Source: CAYUWG01 sp964448285 (GTDB taxonomy: Bacteria > Bacteroidota > Ignavibacteria > SZUA-365). Taken from it: a DNA stretch of 64,000 nucleotides. How positions within the stretch are numbered: the stretch's first letter is position 1; every line of letters starts with the position of its first letter. The stretch covers positions 62,001 to 126,000 of the forward strand of contig CAYUWG010000001.1 of NCBI GenBank assembly GCA_964448285.1. Direction: 5' to 3'. This document shows positions 8,275-19,974 of the stretch, in pieces. The notes below the pieces were generated by a model. It did no database searches, was not told where the DNA came from, and saw only the letters and a program-made list of their open reading frames with translations. Made by a program: the position numbers and the translations under genes.

Positions 8275-10296
8275 TCACTGCCTCATTGACTCAGCGACAA
8301 GCTCAGCGATGTCCTTGACTTGCACCGTGTCGATCTTTTCGGCAGCCTTCACTCCATCCGTAAGCATCGTCATGCAGAACGGGCATGCGGAAGCGATCGT
8401 CGATGCACCGGTTGCGAGCGCTTCTTCCGCCCGCTCTATGTTGACCCGTTTGCCAACGGTTTCTTCCATGAACATGCGCGCGCCGCCTGCACCACAGCAA
8501 AAGCCCTTGTCGCGACTGCGCTGCATTTCTACCATCTCCACACCGGGAATGCTTGAGATTGCCAAACGAGGTTCGTCATACACATCGTTGTACCTGCCGA
8601 TATAGCAACTGTCGTGGTAAGTCACTGCCTCGCGTGTTTCTTTATCGAGAGTGACAATTCCCTGCTCGATTAACTCGCTGATCAATTCGCTGTGATGGAT
8701 GACATCATATCGGCCGCCGAACTGCGGGAATTCATTTTTAATAGAATGGAAGCAGTGAGGACATGCCGTTACGATTTTTCTGACGCCATAGCCATCGAGC
8801 GTTGCGATATTCTCCTGCATGAGCGTTTGGGCGAGATACTCGTTTCCTGCCCGGCGCGCCGCGTCTCCGTTGCACTTCTCCTCCGTTCCCAGAATAGCGA
8901 AACGAATCCCGGCCTGCTTCATGATGCGGGCAAACGCAACGGAGACTTTCTTGTACCGATTGTCGAACGAGCCTGCACATCCGACCCAGAAGAGATAGTC
9001 AATCTCACCGGCATCACCAAGCTCGGAGAGCTGACGGATATCTAATCCATCCGCCCACTTCGCGCGGTCTTCTGAACTGAACTGCCACGGTGCAGCGTTG
9101 TTTTCAAGGTTCCGGAAGAGTACTTGCAACGTCTCCGGAAACGTGCCTTCAGTCAGCACAAGCTCGCGACGCATATCAACGATCTCATCGACGTGTTCGA
9201 TCATCACCGGACACTCCTGCACGCAGGCTCGGCATGTCGTGCACGACCAGATTTCCTCCGGATCGATATATCCATGAAGCAGTTCCTTTACGAAAGCGGA
9301 TCCCTCAGTAACGCCGTTCAGAAGCGAAGGGGCGACTTCCGTCAGACGTGCGCGTGTATCGACAATGATTTTCTTCGGAGAAAGAATCTTCCCGGTAAGG
9401 TTCGCGGGGCAGACCGACGTACATCGCCCGCACTCTGTACAGGTGTAGCTGTCGAACAATTGCTTCCACGTCAAATCCCGCACGTCGGAAGCACCGAATT
9501 TCTCAGCGGCTTCATCTTCTAAATTCAACGGTTTCAATGCCCCGTCACCTTCGGGAAGGATTCCTCTGTTACTGAAATAGACATTCGGGATGGAAGTGAT
9601 TACGTGGAAGTGTTTCGAGTAAGGGAGGAAATTCAAGAAGGCAAGCACCAGGAGAATATGTGCCCACCACGATATCTCGAACAGCACATGTGTCCCGCCT
9701 GAATCGCTGAATAATCCGGCAAGGGCTGCACTGATCGGACGCCAGTCTTGCGCATAGGCTGCCCCTTCACCCAATGCGATGCGAGTTCCATTTTGAAGAA
9801 ACATCGTAAGCATGATCAAAGCGATTGACCCGAGGATTACCGTCGCATCGATTTGTGATGAGCGGGGGATTTCCTTGACGCGCTTCGGACCAGTGACGTA
9901 GCGGCGAACAAGCGCCGTCTTGACCGCTACGAGAACGATGAGTGCAAAGAAGTCGCTGGAAACGGCAATGACTTTGTACAGCGGCCCAAGGAAAGAGAGC
10001 GAAAACCCCGGGATGATCCCTTCGCCAATCGCTTCGACGACGGAAGAAAGGAGAACGAGGAAACCCCAAAAAATTCCCGCATGGACTGGTCCCGCGATCG
10101 GATCGCGAAAGATTTTGGTCTGACCGATTGCGATGGCAAGCACATTGCTCACGCGTTTGTCGAAGTGGTCGAAGCGGTTTTCAGGTTTGCCTATGCGAAG
10201 GTAGGCAATGAATTTCTGTGCTGTGAGAAAGAATACTCCAAACGCAAGGAAGAGTACTGCAAGGAAGACGATGTTCTTGATATCCATGTGATTCAT
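8275..10296 (-). CDS. Membrane Fe-S oxidoreductase with heterodisulfide-reductase domains, EtfD/FadF type
   Basis: A 673-residue fusion protein. Residues 5-230 hold about five to six transmembrane segments of the NarI/HdrE cytochrome b type. Two ferredoxin-type clusters follow: C286-C289-C292-C296 and C352-C355-C358-C362. The C-terminal half has two HdrD-like CCG-type modules: KCNGD at 474-478 with ACPHC at 511-515, and CCGAGG at 600-605 with ACPFC at 637-641. This architecture is that of EtfD-like proteins thought to pass electrons from electron-transfer flavoprotein (acyl-CoA oxidation) to the quinone pool. No etfAB is in the window, so substrate is inferred. The first CCG motif has only one cysteine (CNG). 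Start chosen at 10296; a second ATG is 9 bp downstream. Confidence 0.85.
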   Translation of the reverse strand: MNHMDIKNIVFLAVLFLAFGVFFLTAQKFIAYLRIGKPENRFDHFDKRVSNVLAIAIGQTKIFRDPIAGPVHAGIFWGFLVLLSSVVEAIGEGIIPGFSLSFLGPLYKVIAVSSDFFALIVLVAVKTALVRRYVTGPKRVKEIPRSSQIDATVILGSIALIMLTMFLQNGTRIALGEGAAYAQDWRPISAALAGLFSDSGGTHVLFEISWWAHILLVLAFLNFLPYSKHFHVITSIPNVYFSNRGILPEGDGALKPLNLEDEAAEKFGASDVRDLTWKQLFDSYTCTECGRCTSVCPANLTGKILSPKKIIVDTRARLTEVAPSLLNGVTEGSAFVKELLHGYIDPEEIWSCTTCRACVQECPVMIEHVDEIVDMRRELVLTEGTFPETLQVLFRNLENNAAPWQFSSEDRAKWADGLDIRQLSELGDAGEIDYLFWVGCAGSFDNRYKKVSVAFARIMKQAGIRFAILGTEEKCNGDAARRAGNEYLAQTLMQENIATLDGYGVRKIVTACPHCFHSIKNEFPQFGGRYDVIHHSELISELIEQGIVTLDKETREAVTYHDSCYIGRYNDVYDEPRLAISSIPGVEMVEMQRSRDKGFCCGAGGARMFMEETVGKRVNIERAEEALATGASTIASACPFCMTMLTDGVKAAEKIDTVQVKDIAELVAESMRQ

Positions 10297-10690
10297 TCGA
10301 TTCTTGAAAAGACTCAGGGGGGACAGTTCCTAAAACCGCCGGCAAAAGGTAGCTATTGAAACGGCCAGTTACAATGACTTCAAGACAGATTTCGCCGCGG
10401 GATTTTCTCCTTGGTTTTCTCGGGAATCAATCCTACTTTCATGGGCGCTCTAAGCGGTTTGAGCTTCGACTTCGAGTCTATCCGATCCCAAACCCAGGAG
10501 CTTCTCTCAATACCGTTCAAGAACGACCGGACATCCGACACTGAAACATTCTCCTTTGACGCACTGAGCAACTGAGCGATTTCCTCCCGCAGAGGAAAGA
10601 CCTGAGAGGTTCACATGCGACAGCGGCGAACGTTTCTCCCGAAGCTAAAGCCGGCGTTCTTTCGATTCATCAACCATCGAAGGAATACCT
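10297..10690. other. Intergenic region without a convincing gene
   Basis: A 394-bp gap between divergent genes. On the minus strand a 76-codon open stretch runs from 10610 down to 10380 with a TTG start at 10571 and GGGAGG 13 nt upstream; its residues look protein-like (SVSDVRSFLNGIERSSWVWD), but there is no homology I recognise and no ATG. A weak promoter pattern for the Fe-S oxidoreductase gene (TTG, 20 nt, TACCTTTTG on the minus strand) lies near 10350-10378. Confidence 0.35.
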
Positions 10691-11551
10691 ATGGTGCATG
10701 TAGTACGGTTTTTTACTCCCGCCCTTTTAATCAGTTTGAGCGTCATTACCGGGTGCGCTTCCCTTGAACCGTTGCCAAAATTCAGAGCCTCATCCACCTC
10801 TTTCGCTCCCGATCAACTCCCACTCGCTGAACGCTCTGCGTCAAATCTGACCGATCCGGTTCTCGTCGGTGCGTATTCTCACGTGAAAGATCTCGCCACA
10901 CCAAAAACGGAAATCCTCCGACAGGAAGACGTGCGTGCTCTTCTCATGAACCAGCAGACGGCGACGAACGCGAACACGTTTGAAGACAGAGTTGGGTTGG
11001 ACGTTGAGTTTCTCAGCGATGAGCTTGCAGCAAGCGATGAATTCGCCGACGAAGAACCACCCGTCGATGACTCGATCATACAACGTGTCATTCAGCGTGC
11101 GACGAACTCACCGATAGACGAAACGGCGGAGTCCAATCCTGCCGTCAGCAGACCCGACATGATGAAGGAAGTCATCAATCTGCTTGGGGTCCGTTATCGT
11201 TTTGGCGGTGAAGACGCGACGAAGGGGATCGATTGCTCGGCATTTACCGGAACGGTGTACTCGAGGGCGCTCGGTGTTCGCTTGCCACGAAGTTCCTCTG
11301 AGCAATTCGGCTCTGGTATCCGCGTGAAGAAAGACGAACTGAAGGTTGGCGATCTCGTGTTTTTCAAAACCCGGCGTAGAAGAGCTCCCGTTTCGCACGT
11401 CGGTATTTATGTCGGTGAGAATCTTTTTGCACATGCGAGTACACGGCATGGCGTCATCATCTCAACGCTCGCTGATGGTTACTATAACCGGACGTACGTC
11501 GGAGCCAGAAGAATACTTACCTCGGAGTACTCGGAAGCGCGCGTTCGATAG
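10691..11551 (+). CDS. NlpC/P60 family lipoprotein, probable peptidoglycan endopeptidase
   Basis: A 286-residue protein that should cut peptide stems of peptidoglycan from the periplasmic side. The N-terminus is a lipoprotein signal with LSVITGC (cysteine 22). Residues 30-155 are an acidic, low-complexity linker (DEFADEEPPVDDS). The NlpC/P60 domain covers about 158-280: catalytic C182 in GIDCSAF, H236 in SHVGIY and H248 in FAHAS. It is followed by a strong intrinsic terminator, so it is probably monocistronic. Confidence 0.9.
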   Translation: MVHVVRFFTPALLISLSVITGCASLEPLPKFRASSTSFAPDQLPLAERSASNLTDPVLVGAYSHVKDLATPKTEILRQEDVRALLMNQQTATNANTFEDRVGLDVEFLSDELAASDEFADEEPPVDDSIIQRVIQRATNSPIDETAESNPAVSRPDMMKEVINLLGVRYRFGGEDATKGIDCSAFTGTVYSRALGVRLPRSSSEQFGSGIRVKKDELKVGDLVFFKTRRRRAPVSHVGIYVGENLFAHASTRHGVIISTLADGYYNRTYVGARRILTSEYSEARVR

Positions 11552-11573
11552 GGAAGCGATTCCGACTTCATTC

Positions 11574-11610
11574 AAGCGCTCTTCCATGTACACGAAGAGC
11601 GCTTTTTTTT
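11574..11610 (+). terminator. Intrinsic terminator after the NlpC/P60 gene
   Basis: An 11-bp perfect stem (AAGCGCTCTTC with GAAGAGCGCTT), 9-nt loop, and eight T residues directly after the stem. It lies 23 bp after the NlpC/P60 stop codon. The next gene is convergent. Confidence 0.92.
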
Positions 11611-11671
11611 CGATACTGCAACGCGAGCGGAGTCTTCCGATCGAACGAGGTTCTCGGCATCTGTCGCGTGG

Positions 11672-12043
11672 TTATTCCGTTGGCAACGGAAGCCCGTGCT
11701 GTCTCAGGAAGGTCAGCTTATCCCAATAGCCCCTTTGAAAGCGGATAAGTCCATCGACGATATGGAAGAAACCGCAGCCTCGCAGCCCAAGCGGATCGCG
11801 CCATTCAAGGATTGCCCATTCGCCATCTTCGAAGATGTTTTCAACGATACACGTCATCGCGGCAGCGGACATTTCCCGACGAAACATATCCCGTATCGCC
11901 GCCTTGCCCTCTACAGGCATTTCGGCGACTTGATGGTTTACGGAATCATCCGAATACAGGGAAGCGAGCGCATCGATATCTCCCCGGTTGAATGCATCGA
12001 CCCACAGCTTGACAATGTCGGTTGGTGTGGACTCAGTTAGCAT
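11672..12043 (-). CDS. NTF2-like / SnoaL-like protein
   Basis: A 123-residue protein with the classic NTF2-fold opening: VKLWVDAFNRGDIDALASLYSDD followed by GKAAIRDMFRREM. Such proteins are small cytosolic cone-shaped domains, used as isomerases, hydrolases or ligand-binding units. Nothing in the sequence points to a substrate. It lies downstream of mutB on the same strand, 88 bp away, and could be read through from that operon or have its own promoter. Confidence 0.8.
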   Translation of the reverse strand: MLTESTPTDIVKLWVDAFNRGDIDALASLYSDDSVNHQVAEMPVEGKAAIRDMFRREMSAAAMTCIVENIFEDGEWAILEWRDPLGLRGCGFFHIVDGLIRFQRGYWDKLTFLRQHGLPLPTE

Positions 12044-12131
12044 TTGCTTCTGTTCAATGATTGCATCATCGTTTACCGTTGAAGAACGAGTCCGATCTGG
12101 AAATAATCGAAGGAAACGAGATGCTCGCGCT

Positions 12132-14264
<2,133 letters not shown>

Positions 14265-14392
14265 AGTGCGAACACCGCTTCGATATTCTTCAATGTCTCA
14301 CGCTGAACTTTTGGAATGCAGCTTCCTTGCGCGTTTCCAATTTTTACCCTGCGTTTCTTCATGTCAGAACGTAATTACATTGCAGCTATAAT

Positions 14393-16399
14393 TCAATCCT
14401 GTTCTCCTACTTCACACACTTTCCGTAAAACCCCAACCACATCCGACTGCGCATGCATGAACGCATCTACTCCTGCTTCAAGCAACATATCGATCGCATC
14501 TTCCGGGTAACCTGCTACAACGAAGACCGCTTCCGGCTTGCGTGATTTCAACTCTCGAACCATCGCTGGTAATTCTGTTCGATATGAGTCGTCATCGCTG
14601 CAGGCGACGACAATCCGCGCGTTGGAGTGCAATGCTGCTTCGAGCGCCTCGCTTACCGTGTTCGTTTCTTCCTTTCTCGTTGAACGGATCCCAGCGATGC
14701 CGAGGAAGTTCATCGCAAAGTCCATGCGTGTATTTCGTGCGACCGCGTTTCCGAATGAAGCGAGAAATGCGCTGAGAGGATGTTCCATTCCCTCGATGCG
14801 GGAGCGCAGGCGCTCGACTTCTTCCGTCGCTCGCCATATGCGAAGCGGTGTGATCGATACGACGCTTTCACTCTGTGGAATAGCTCCCGCGATTTCATCG
14901 ACACTCGCTCCGGCTTTTGCTGCGTTGAGGCAGTACTCGAACATCTTCGGATCGATCTCGGCACTCTCGCGTACTTTTCGCAGCCAGGAGTTTATGCGTG
15001 CTTCATCACGGTCGTGATTGTGTTCGTCTGTCTTCTCCTTTGCCGCTGTTGTTCGTTGTTGTGATTCGTTCGGATTCGGATACTGAGTGGTTCCGATGAA
15101 GACTTCATTCCGGGTTGCGATATCCTTTCGCTTTGCTTCAGCCTGTGCGGCGACTTGTTCCTGAATCCATCCTGCTTTCAACGACGCGAGTAACCCTCCT
15201 TGTGATTCGATGTTCTGAAAAATGCTCCACGCGCTTCTACCGATTTCATCTGTAAGCGTCTCGATGTAATACGAGCCGGCGGCAACGTCCTGCACGTAAG
15301 CCAGATATGCTTCGTGAGTGAGAATGAGTTGGGTGTTCCTTGCGAGGCGTTTTGCAACGTATTCCTTTTCTCCAGAAAAAAGATCGAACGGTTGTAACGT
15401 AATGGAATCCGCTCCGCCGAAGACGCCTGCCATCGCCTGCAGCGTTTCGCGAAGGATGTTCACGTGTGGATCGTATTTCGTCATCATGAATTTTGAAGAC
15501 GTGATCTGCATGTCCACGAGCGTATTTCTCGCGCCGCAATGGTGCGCGATCTTTGCCCAAAGCATTCGTGCTGCACGAAGTTTCGCAAGCTCGAAGAAGA
15601 AATTCGATCCGACCGAGAATCTGAAACGCAATCGCTCGGCAACATCATCAACAGAGAGCCATCGACCGAGACTGCGAAGGTATTCAAAGCCTGAGGCAAG
15701 CGTACATGCAAGCTCGAATACGCTGTTCGCGCCGGCGTTGTGATACGGCTCACTGCTTGCGCAAAGTGTTTTCATGTGAGGAACGACGGAGCGCGCGTAC
15801 GCAGTCACCGTCGCTGTCGATTGCATTGCACTTTCACCAAATCCGTTGTGGCCGAAGACAAGCGTGTCACTCAACGGATCTACTTCAACAGTGATGAACG
15901 GTACACGCGACGGTTCTTCGAACGAGGACGTGAGCACTGAGAACTGCGCGAGCGCATCCGATGAAAGCACGAGTGTGAGTGGAAGCTTGTACAGCGGAAG
16001 GTCTTTCAGAACAACAGCAACGTCGTTCCGCGATTGTATGCAGACACCGTTGTTCCCCGACGAATCGACGATCACGCGGAGCGCCGTTGCACCTCCGTCA
16101 ACCGCTTCACGGCATTCGCGGTTCGCCTTCAGCGGATCGGCAGTGTTTATCTCTTCAGTGATTTGCCACTTCCGTCCGCCGGTTGGAGGCATTCCACCTC
16201 TGACGTAAGGCGGCTGTCCGGCAGGCACCTGCATGTGCGAAAGAGATTTCACTTCGTCGCGTGTGCGCAAGGGACGAACAGTGATTCCTTCTCTTGATTG
16301 CCATTCGAGGCCGTTGGCTTTCGCTTCCGATCTGGCGAGTTCCAGCCACTCATTCAATGAGGGTGGATCGAATTCGTCGAAAATGTTTGTCTGATCCAT
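14393..16399 (-). CDS. mutA: Methylmalonyl-CoA mutase small subunit
   Basis: The non-catalytic partner of the heterodimeric mutase, 668 residues. It keeps the family fold (PPYVRGG near residue 65, YHNAGANSVFELACTLASG near 225, LRAARMLWAKIAHHCG near 275) but lacks the DGHDRG cobalamin motif in its C-terminal domain, as expected for this subunit. A charged low-complexity insert (KEKTDEHNHDRDEAR) near 460 separates the barrel from the degenerate B12 domain. It starts 27 bp after murI, so glnD, murI, mutA and mutB appear to form one transcription unit. Confidence 0.93.
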   Translation of the reverse strand: MDQTNIFDEFDPPSLNEWLELARSEAKANGLEWQSREGITVRPLRTRDEVKSLSHMQVPAGQPPYVRGGMPPTGGRKWQITEEINTADPLKANRECREAVDGGATALRVIVDSSGNNGVCIQSRNDVAVVLKDLPLYKLPLTLVLSSDALAQFSVLTSSFEEPSRVPFITVEVDPLSDTLVFGHNGFGESAMQSTATVTAYARSVVPHMKTLCASSEPYHNAGANSVFELACTLASGFEYLRSLGRWLSVDDVAERLRFRFSVGSNFFFELAKLRAARMLWAKIAHHCGARNTLVDMQITSSKFMMTKYDPHVNILRETLQAMAGVFGGADSITLQPFDLFSGEKEYVAKRLARNTQLILTHEAYLAYVQDVAAGSYYIETLTDEIGRSAWSIFQNIESQGGLLASLKAGWIQEQVAAQAEAKRKDIATRNEVFIGTTQYPNPNESQQRTTAAKEKTDEHNHDRDEARINSWLRKVRESAEIDPKMFEYCLNAAKAGASVDEIAGAIPQSESVVSITPLRIWRATEEVERLRSRIEGMEHPLSAFLASFGNAVARNTRMDFAMNFLGIAGIRSTRKEETNTVSEALEAALHSNARIVVACSDDDSYRTELPAMVRELKSRKPEAVFVVAGYPEDAIDMLLEAGVDAFMHAQSDVVGVLRKVCEVGEQD

Positions 16400-16426
16400 T
16401 GGTAACCTTGATGTCTCTGCGAGCGA

Positions 16427-17233
16427 TTACAACTGTACTTTCGTTACGTGAAGGTTTGACTTGCCGAGAAAGATTTCTCCCAACTCCTTGAATTTCTGCG
16501 GCACATCGGAAACGAAGAATTGATAGTGTGGCGTAGTGTCCGGATCGTTGAGTAAATCTTTCTCGCGAAGCAACTCTTCTACCTCGGTCGCGGCAGCTTC
16601 ACCGGAATCCACAAGCCGTACCGCAAGACCCATCACGTCCTGTATGACATCTCGGAGAATTGGGTAATGCGTACAGCCCAGGATGAGCGTATCTATCTTT
16701 TCCTCTTTCAGAGAAGCGAGATATTCCTCGGCAACGATTCGGGCAATCTGATGATGCCCCCAGCCTTCTTCCGCAAGAGGGACGAAGAGCGGACATGCCG
16801 TCGAGTAGATCTGCATGTTGGGATCTAACGCTTTGATTGCACGCATGTAGGAACCGCTTGCTATCGTTCCCTGTGTTCCTATAACACCGATGTGTTTGTT
16901 CTTCGTCATGCGGTGCGCTGCGTGGGAACCGGGCAAGATCATCCCGATCACCGGTACGGAGAAGCTTTGCTTCAAGTCCTCGATGGCAACCGCGGAAACA
17001 GTATTACACGCGACAACGATCATCTTCACGTTTTGCTCCATGAGAAAACGCGCATCCTCCATCGCGTACTGACGCACGACTTCGTGAGACTTCGTTCCGT
17101 ACGGCACGCGAGCGGTATCTCCGAAATACACGATGCTCTCCTGTGGAAGCCTGTGGAGTAAGGCGTGCACAACGGTCAATCCCCCGATACCGGAGTCGAA
17201 TACACCGATGCTCTTCTGTCTCTCTTGATTCAT
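16427..17233 (-). CDS. murI: Glutamate racemase
   Basis: A 268-residue enzyme that makes D-glutamate for peptidoglycan. The two catalytic cysteines are C76 in VACNTVSA and C187 in LGCTHYP. The N-terminal GVFDSGIGGLTV carries the aspartate-serine pair (D13, S14) and DTARVPYG follows. The start overlaps the glnD stop by 4 bp, which implies translational coupling to a nitrogen-signalling gene, an uncommon pairing to my knowledge. Confidence 0.96.
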   Translation of the reverse strand: MNQERQKSIGVFDSGIGGLTVVHALLHRLPQESIVYFGDTARVPYGTKSHEVVRQYAMEDARFLMEQNVKMIVVACNTVSAVAIEDLKQSFSVPVIGMILPGSHAAHRMTKNKHIGVIGTQGTIASGSYMRAIKALDPNMQIYSTACPLFVPLAEEGWGHHQIARIVAEEYLASLKEEKIDTLILGCTHYPILRDVIQDVMGLAVRLVDSGEAAATEVEELLREKDLLNDPDTTPHYQFFVSDVPQKFKELGEIFLGKSNLHVTKVQL

Positions 17234-19689
17234 TGTATTTGCTGTGTGGCTCCCGTAATGGCGTGAATCTGGTGAAGTAATGCTGATCGAAGTTCCTCCC
17301 GCTCCGACTTTCCGGTGAACGGCTGGCCATCGACGCGCGATACGTAAAACGAATCGACAACGCCGTCCACACGGGTCGCAATCTTGGCAAAAAGAATCGT
17401 GAGACGAAACGATGAAATCACTTGCGTGAGTTTGTAGAGCAATCCGTATGTGTCCGGCGCGTAAACGTCGATGATCGTTTGCTGTTCGCCGCTATCGCTG
17501 ACGTGGTCGTGATACTCGACATCGATTCTCGTGCTGGGATTTATCGGCTTTCTCAGTTTTCTCTTCCACTTCCCACGGTGCCTGACGAAGAGTTCCTCGG
17601 TGTCCGTTGCGCCGGTGAGTACGTTTCCAAGTTGCGATAGGAGACGGTGCTCCTGTTCTGACGCAAGTTTCGATCCAGAGACAACGTCGATGACGCGAAA
17701 TGTATCGATAACCAGGCCGTCGTTGCGTGTCGATATCACTGCGTTGAAGATCGCTGCGTCGCTTGAAAGAAAGGCTGCCGCGAGTCGCGAAAGGAGAAAC
17801 GGCGCATCACGCGAAACGACGGTTACCTCGGACCAGGACTCGTGGTGTATCACCACGGTGTCAAAGAGTGCACCGCGTTCCACTTGATCGATGCTTTCTT
17901 CTAAACTCTCGTGACGATGCTGATCGTCGCCTTCACTGAGCATGATTGAAAACGCTCTCCGTACAGTACCCATCTTTGCCTGTTCTTCCGTTCGTCGTTC
18001 TTCCCAAGCTCCCTGAAAGACCAAGAGCGTCAATTCATAAAGCTCGCGCAGAAGAACGCTCTTCCAATCCGTCCAGACGTTCGTATTCACTGCGGACATG
18101 TCGGCATACGTCAGGAGGTATAAGAGGTCCAACCTTCTTTTCGAACCTATCTTTTGAGCGAACTTCCCGATCGTCGTACGATCATGGATGTTTCTGCGGA
18201 ATGCCGTTTGCTCCATAAGCAGATGGTGACGAACGAGAAAAGCAACGTCGGCGGCAATGTCCATCCTGTTGTATCGTGCAAGCATTCGCGGAACCATTTC
18301 AGCGCCGACAATTTCATGTTCCGGCAGATTGACCGGCTTTGCGATGTCGTGAAAGAGAATGGCGTAATACAGCGTTGTTCTGTCCTCCAGTTTTCTGAAG
18401 ACTTCTCCCATGTGTGACGGTTCGTTCGCAAGCTGTTCAGCATTATCCAAGGCAATGAGCGTGTGTTCATCCACCGTGTAGTAATGATAGATGTTGTGCT
18501 GAAAAAAAAGAACGAGCTGTTCGAACTCGGGAAGAACTCTTTCGAGCATATTCACCTCATGCATCATCCGAAGAGTTTTACCCACGCGAGACTTCTGCCG
18601 AAGAATCGTATCGAACAGTGCGAACGACTCCTTATCCAGTTTTCCTTCGCTCTCCTGTAATGCGATATCCATCGAGTGCATCAACCCGGTTGAAAACTCT
18701 ACTTCGTTCTGACTGTAAAACAGAAAGGCCTTCATGCAGTCGTTGATAGTCAGTTCAGGCTTCTCAGACACGAGTCCTGCGTTCCGAACGGCGAACGTTT
18801 CATCCAACTGTACAGATTCTCGTTCCGTCGAGATCGTCTCCGTTAAGAAGATTTGATCGAAAAGGAAATCGACGTTGCGCGCGTGACGGTAGTAGGTTCG
18901 CATAAAGGTCTCGACCGTTTCTTTTCGTCCGCTATCGCCGAAGCCTAACACTGTTGAAACGCTCTTCTGGAGTTCATAGTCGAGAATGTCGTGCAGATGC
19001 CCAACGTGTTCATGCATCACTTCACGAACGGACAAAAAAAACGCCCACGCATCCTGGACCTGCTGAACGCGCTCCGGAAGCACTCCGTGCCATGTAGGGA
19101 TTTCCCATAACGCATCTATCCCGTATGCTCTTTTTTCTCCGATACTGAAAGCACGGACAAGAGCGTAGTAGTAGATCGCTTGAACGTCACGCAACGAACC
19201 GGCGCTGTTTTTTATGTTCGGTTCAAGCAGTCGCACGCTGTCGCCGTATATCTTGTGCCGGTCACGTGCATACTCCGCAACTCGTCCGAGAACTTCCGAA
19301 ACTCCTCTCGAACGAATTTGGCCGCGTAGTTTTTCTATAAGAGTTGAGTGAATACCGTCGTCGCCATATACGGGACGTGATTCAATCAGCGACAACCACG
19401 AACGAAAATCTTCATCGAGCATCGAAGCACATTCATCGGTCGTTCTCACGACGGTGCTGCTGTGCACGACTGATTCGTGTATCCGATGAGTGAACGTAGC
19501 GATGTCCTTTCCTTCTCTTCGTTGACTCGATTCAACGAGCATAATAATATCCACATCCGAGTGCGGTGCAAGTTCTCTCCGCGCAAAGCTTCCCATGATT
19601 GCAAGACAGACGCCTTGTTTGTTCAGATGGTCTTCGCAAAGAGCGATGATTTGATTTTCGTATTCCGTCGAACGTTCACGCCATCTCAT
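17230..19689 (-). CDS. glnD: GlnD-like PII uridylyltransferase / uridylyl-removing protein
   Basis: An 819-residue protein expected to uridylylate and deuridylylate PII proteins in response to glutamine. The nucleotidyltransferase motif GSFARRELAPHSDVDI lies at 33-48; a linker with AGSLRDVQAIYY follows, then an HD phosphohydrolase domain (DEHTLIALDN, ILFHDIAKP, RHHLLMEQT). The C-terminus has two ACT-like domains (SEVTVVSRDAPFLLSRLAAA and VDVYAPDTYGLLYKLTQVIS-type). Slightly shorter than the enterobacterial enzyme (about 890). No glnB is in the window. It starts 285 bp below dnaA, behind a region with DnaA-box-like sites. Confidence 0.88.
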   Translation of the reverse strand: MRWRERSTEYENQIIALCEDHLNKQGVCLAIMGSFARRELAPHSDVDIIMLVESSQRREGKDIATFTHRIHESVVHSSTVVRTTDECASMLDEDFRSWLSLIESRPVYGDDGIHSTLIEKLRGQIRSRGVSEVLGRVAEYARDRHKIYGDSVRLLEPNIKNSAGSLRDVQAIYYYALVRAFSIGEKRAYGIDALWEIPTWHGVLPERVQQVQDAWAFFLSVREVMHEHVGHLHDILDYELQKSVSTVLGFGDSGRKETVETFMRTYYRHARNVDFLFDQIFLTETISTERESVQLDETFAVRNAGLVSEKPELTINDCMKAFLFYSQNEVEFSTGLMHSMDIALQESEGKLDKESFALFDTILRQKSRVGKTLRMMHEVNMLERVLPEFEQLVLFFQHNIYHYYTVDEHTLIALDNAEQLANEPSHMGEVFRKLEDRTTLYYAILFHDIAKPVNLPEHEIVGAEMVPRMLARYNRMDIAADVAFLVRHHLLMEQTAFRRNIHDRTTIGKFAQKIGSKRRLDLLYLLTYADMSAVNTNVWTDWKSVLLRELYELTLLVFQGAWEERRTEEQAKMGTVRRAFSIMLSEGDDQHRHESLEESIDQVERGALFDTVVIHHESWSEVTVVSRDAPFLLSRLAAAFLSSDAAIFNAVISTRNDGLVIDTFRVIDVVSGSKLASEQEHRLLSQLGNVLTGATDTEELFVRHRGKWKRKLRKPINPSTRIDVEYHDHVSDSGEQQTIIDVYAPDTYGLLYKLTQVISSFRLTILFAKIATRVDGVVDSFYVSRVDGQPFTGKSEREELRSALLHQIHAITGATQQIQ

Positions 19690-19974
19690 ATCAACATCGA
19701 ATACAAATTAATCTTTGGAATGAATGTAATTGTTGTTGTTAAGAATGTGGATATGTGGAAAAACTGTTTTTGGACGGAAGCCGACAGTTAAGATGTGAAA
19801 CGCACAAATCAGTGACTTCAAGTGAAACATGATGTGTGTAAAGGGTGTCGCAACGCGTCTTATTCACGTTCAAAGAAAAAACGTTGACAGGGAAAAGAGA
19901 AACAGCGGCTCGATGTTGATATCTGGCCGCTGTCCACAGGAAAACCGAGTGTACCATCCACACGCGTGGATAAC
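19690..19974. promoter_or_regulatory. DnaA-box-like cluster downstream of dnaA (candidate origin arm)
   Basis: An AT-rich 285-bp gap. DnaA-box-like 9-mers: ATATCCACA (19746-19754, minus), TTTTCCACA (19754-19762, minus), TTATTCACG (19860-19868, plus), CCATCCACA (19954-19962, plus) and TTATCCACG (19965-19973, minus). The last two face each other in the inverted repeat ATCCAC-ACGC-GTGGAT. The consensus TTATNCACA is established for DnaA. None of the five is a perfect match, so the role as part of oriC is inference. Confidence 0.5.
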
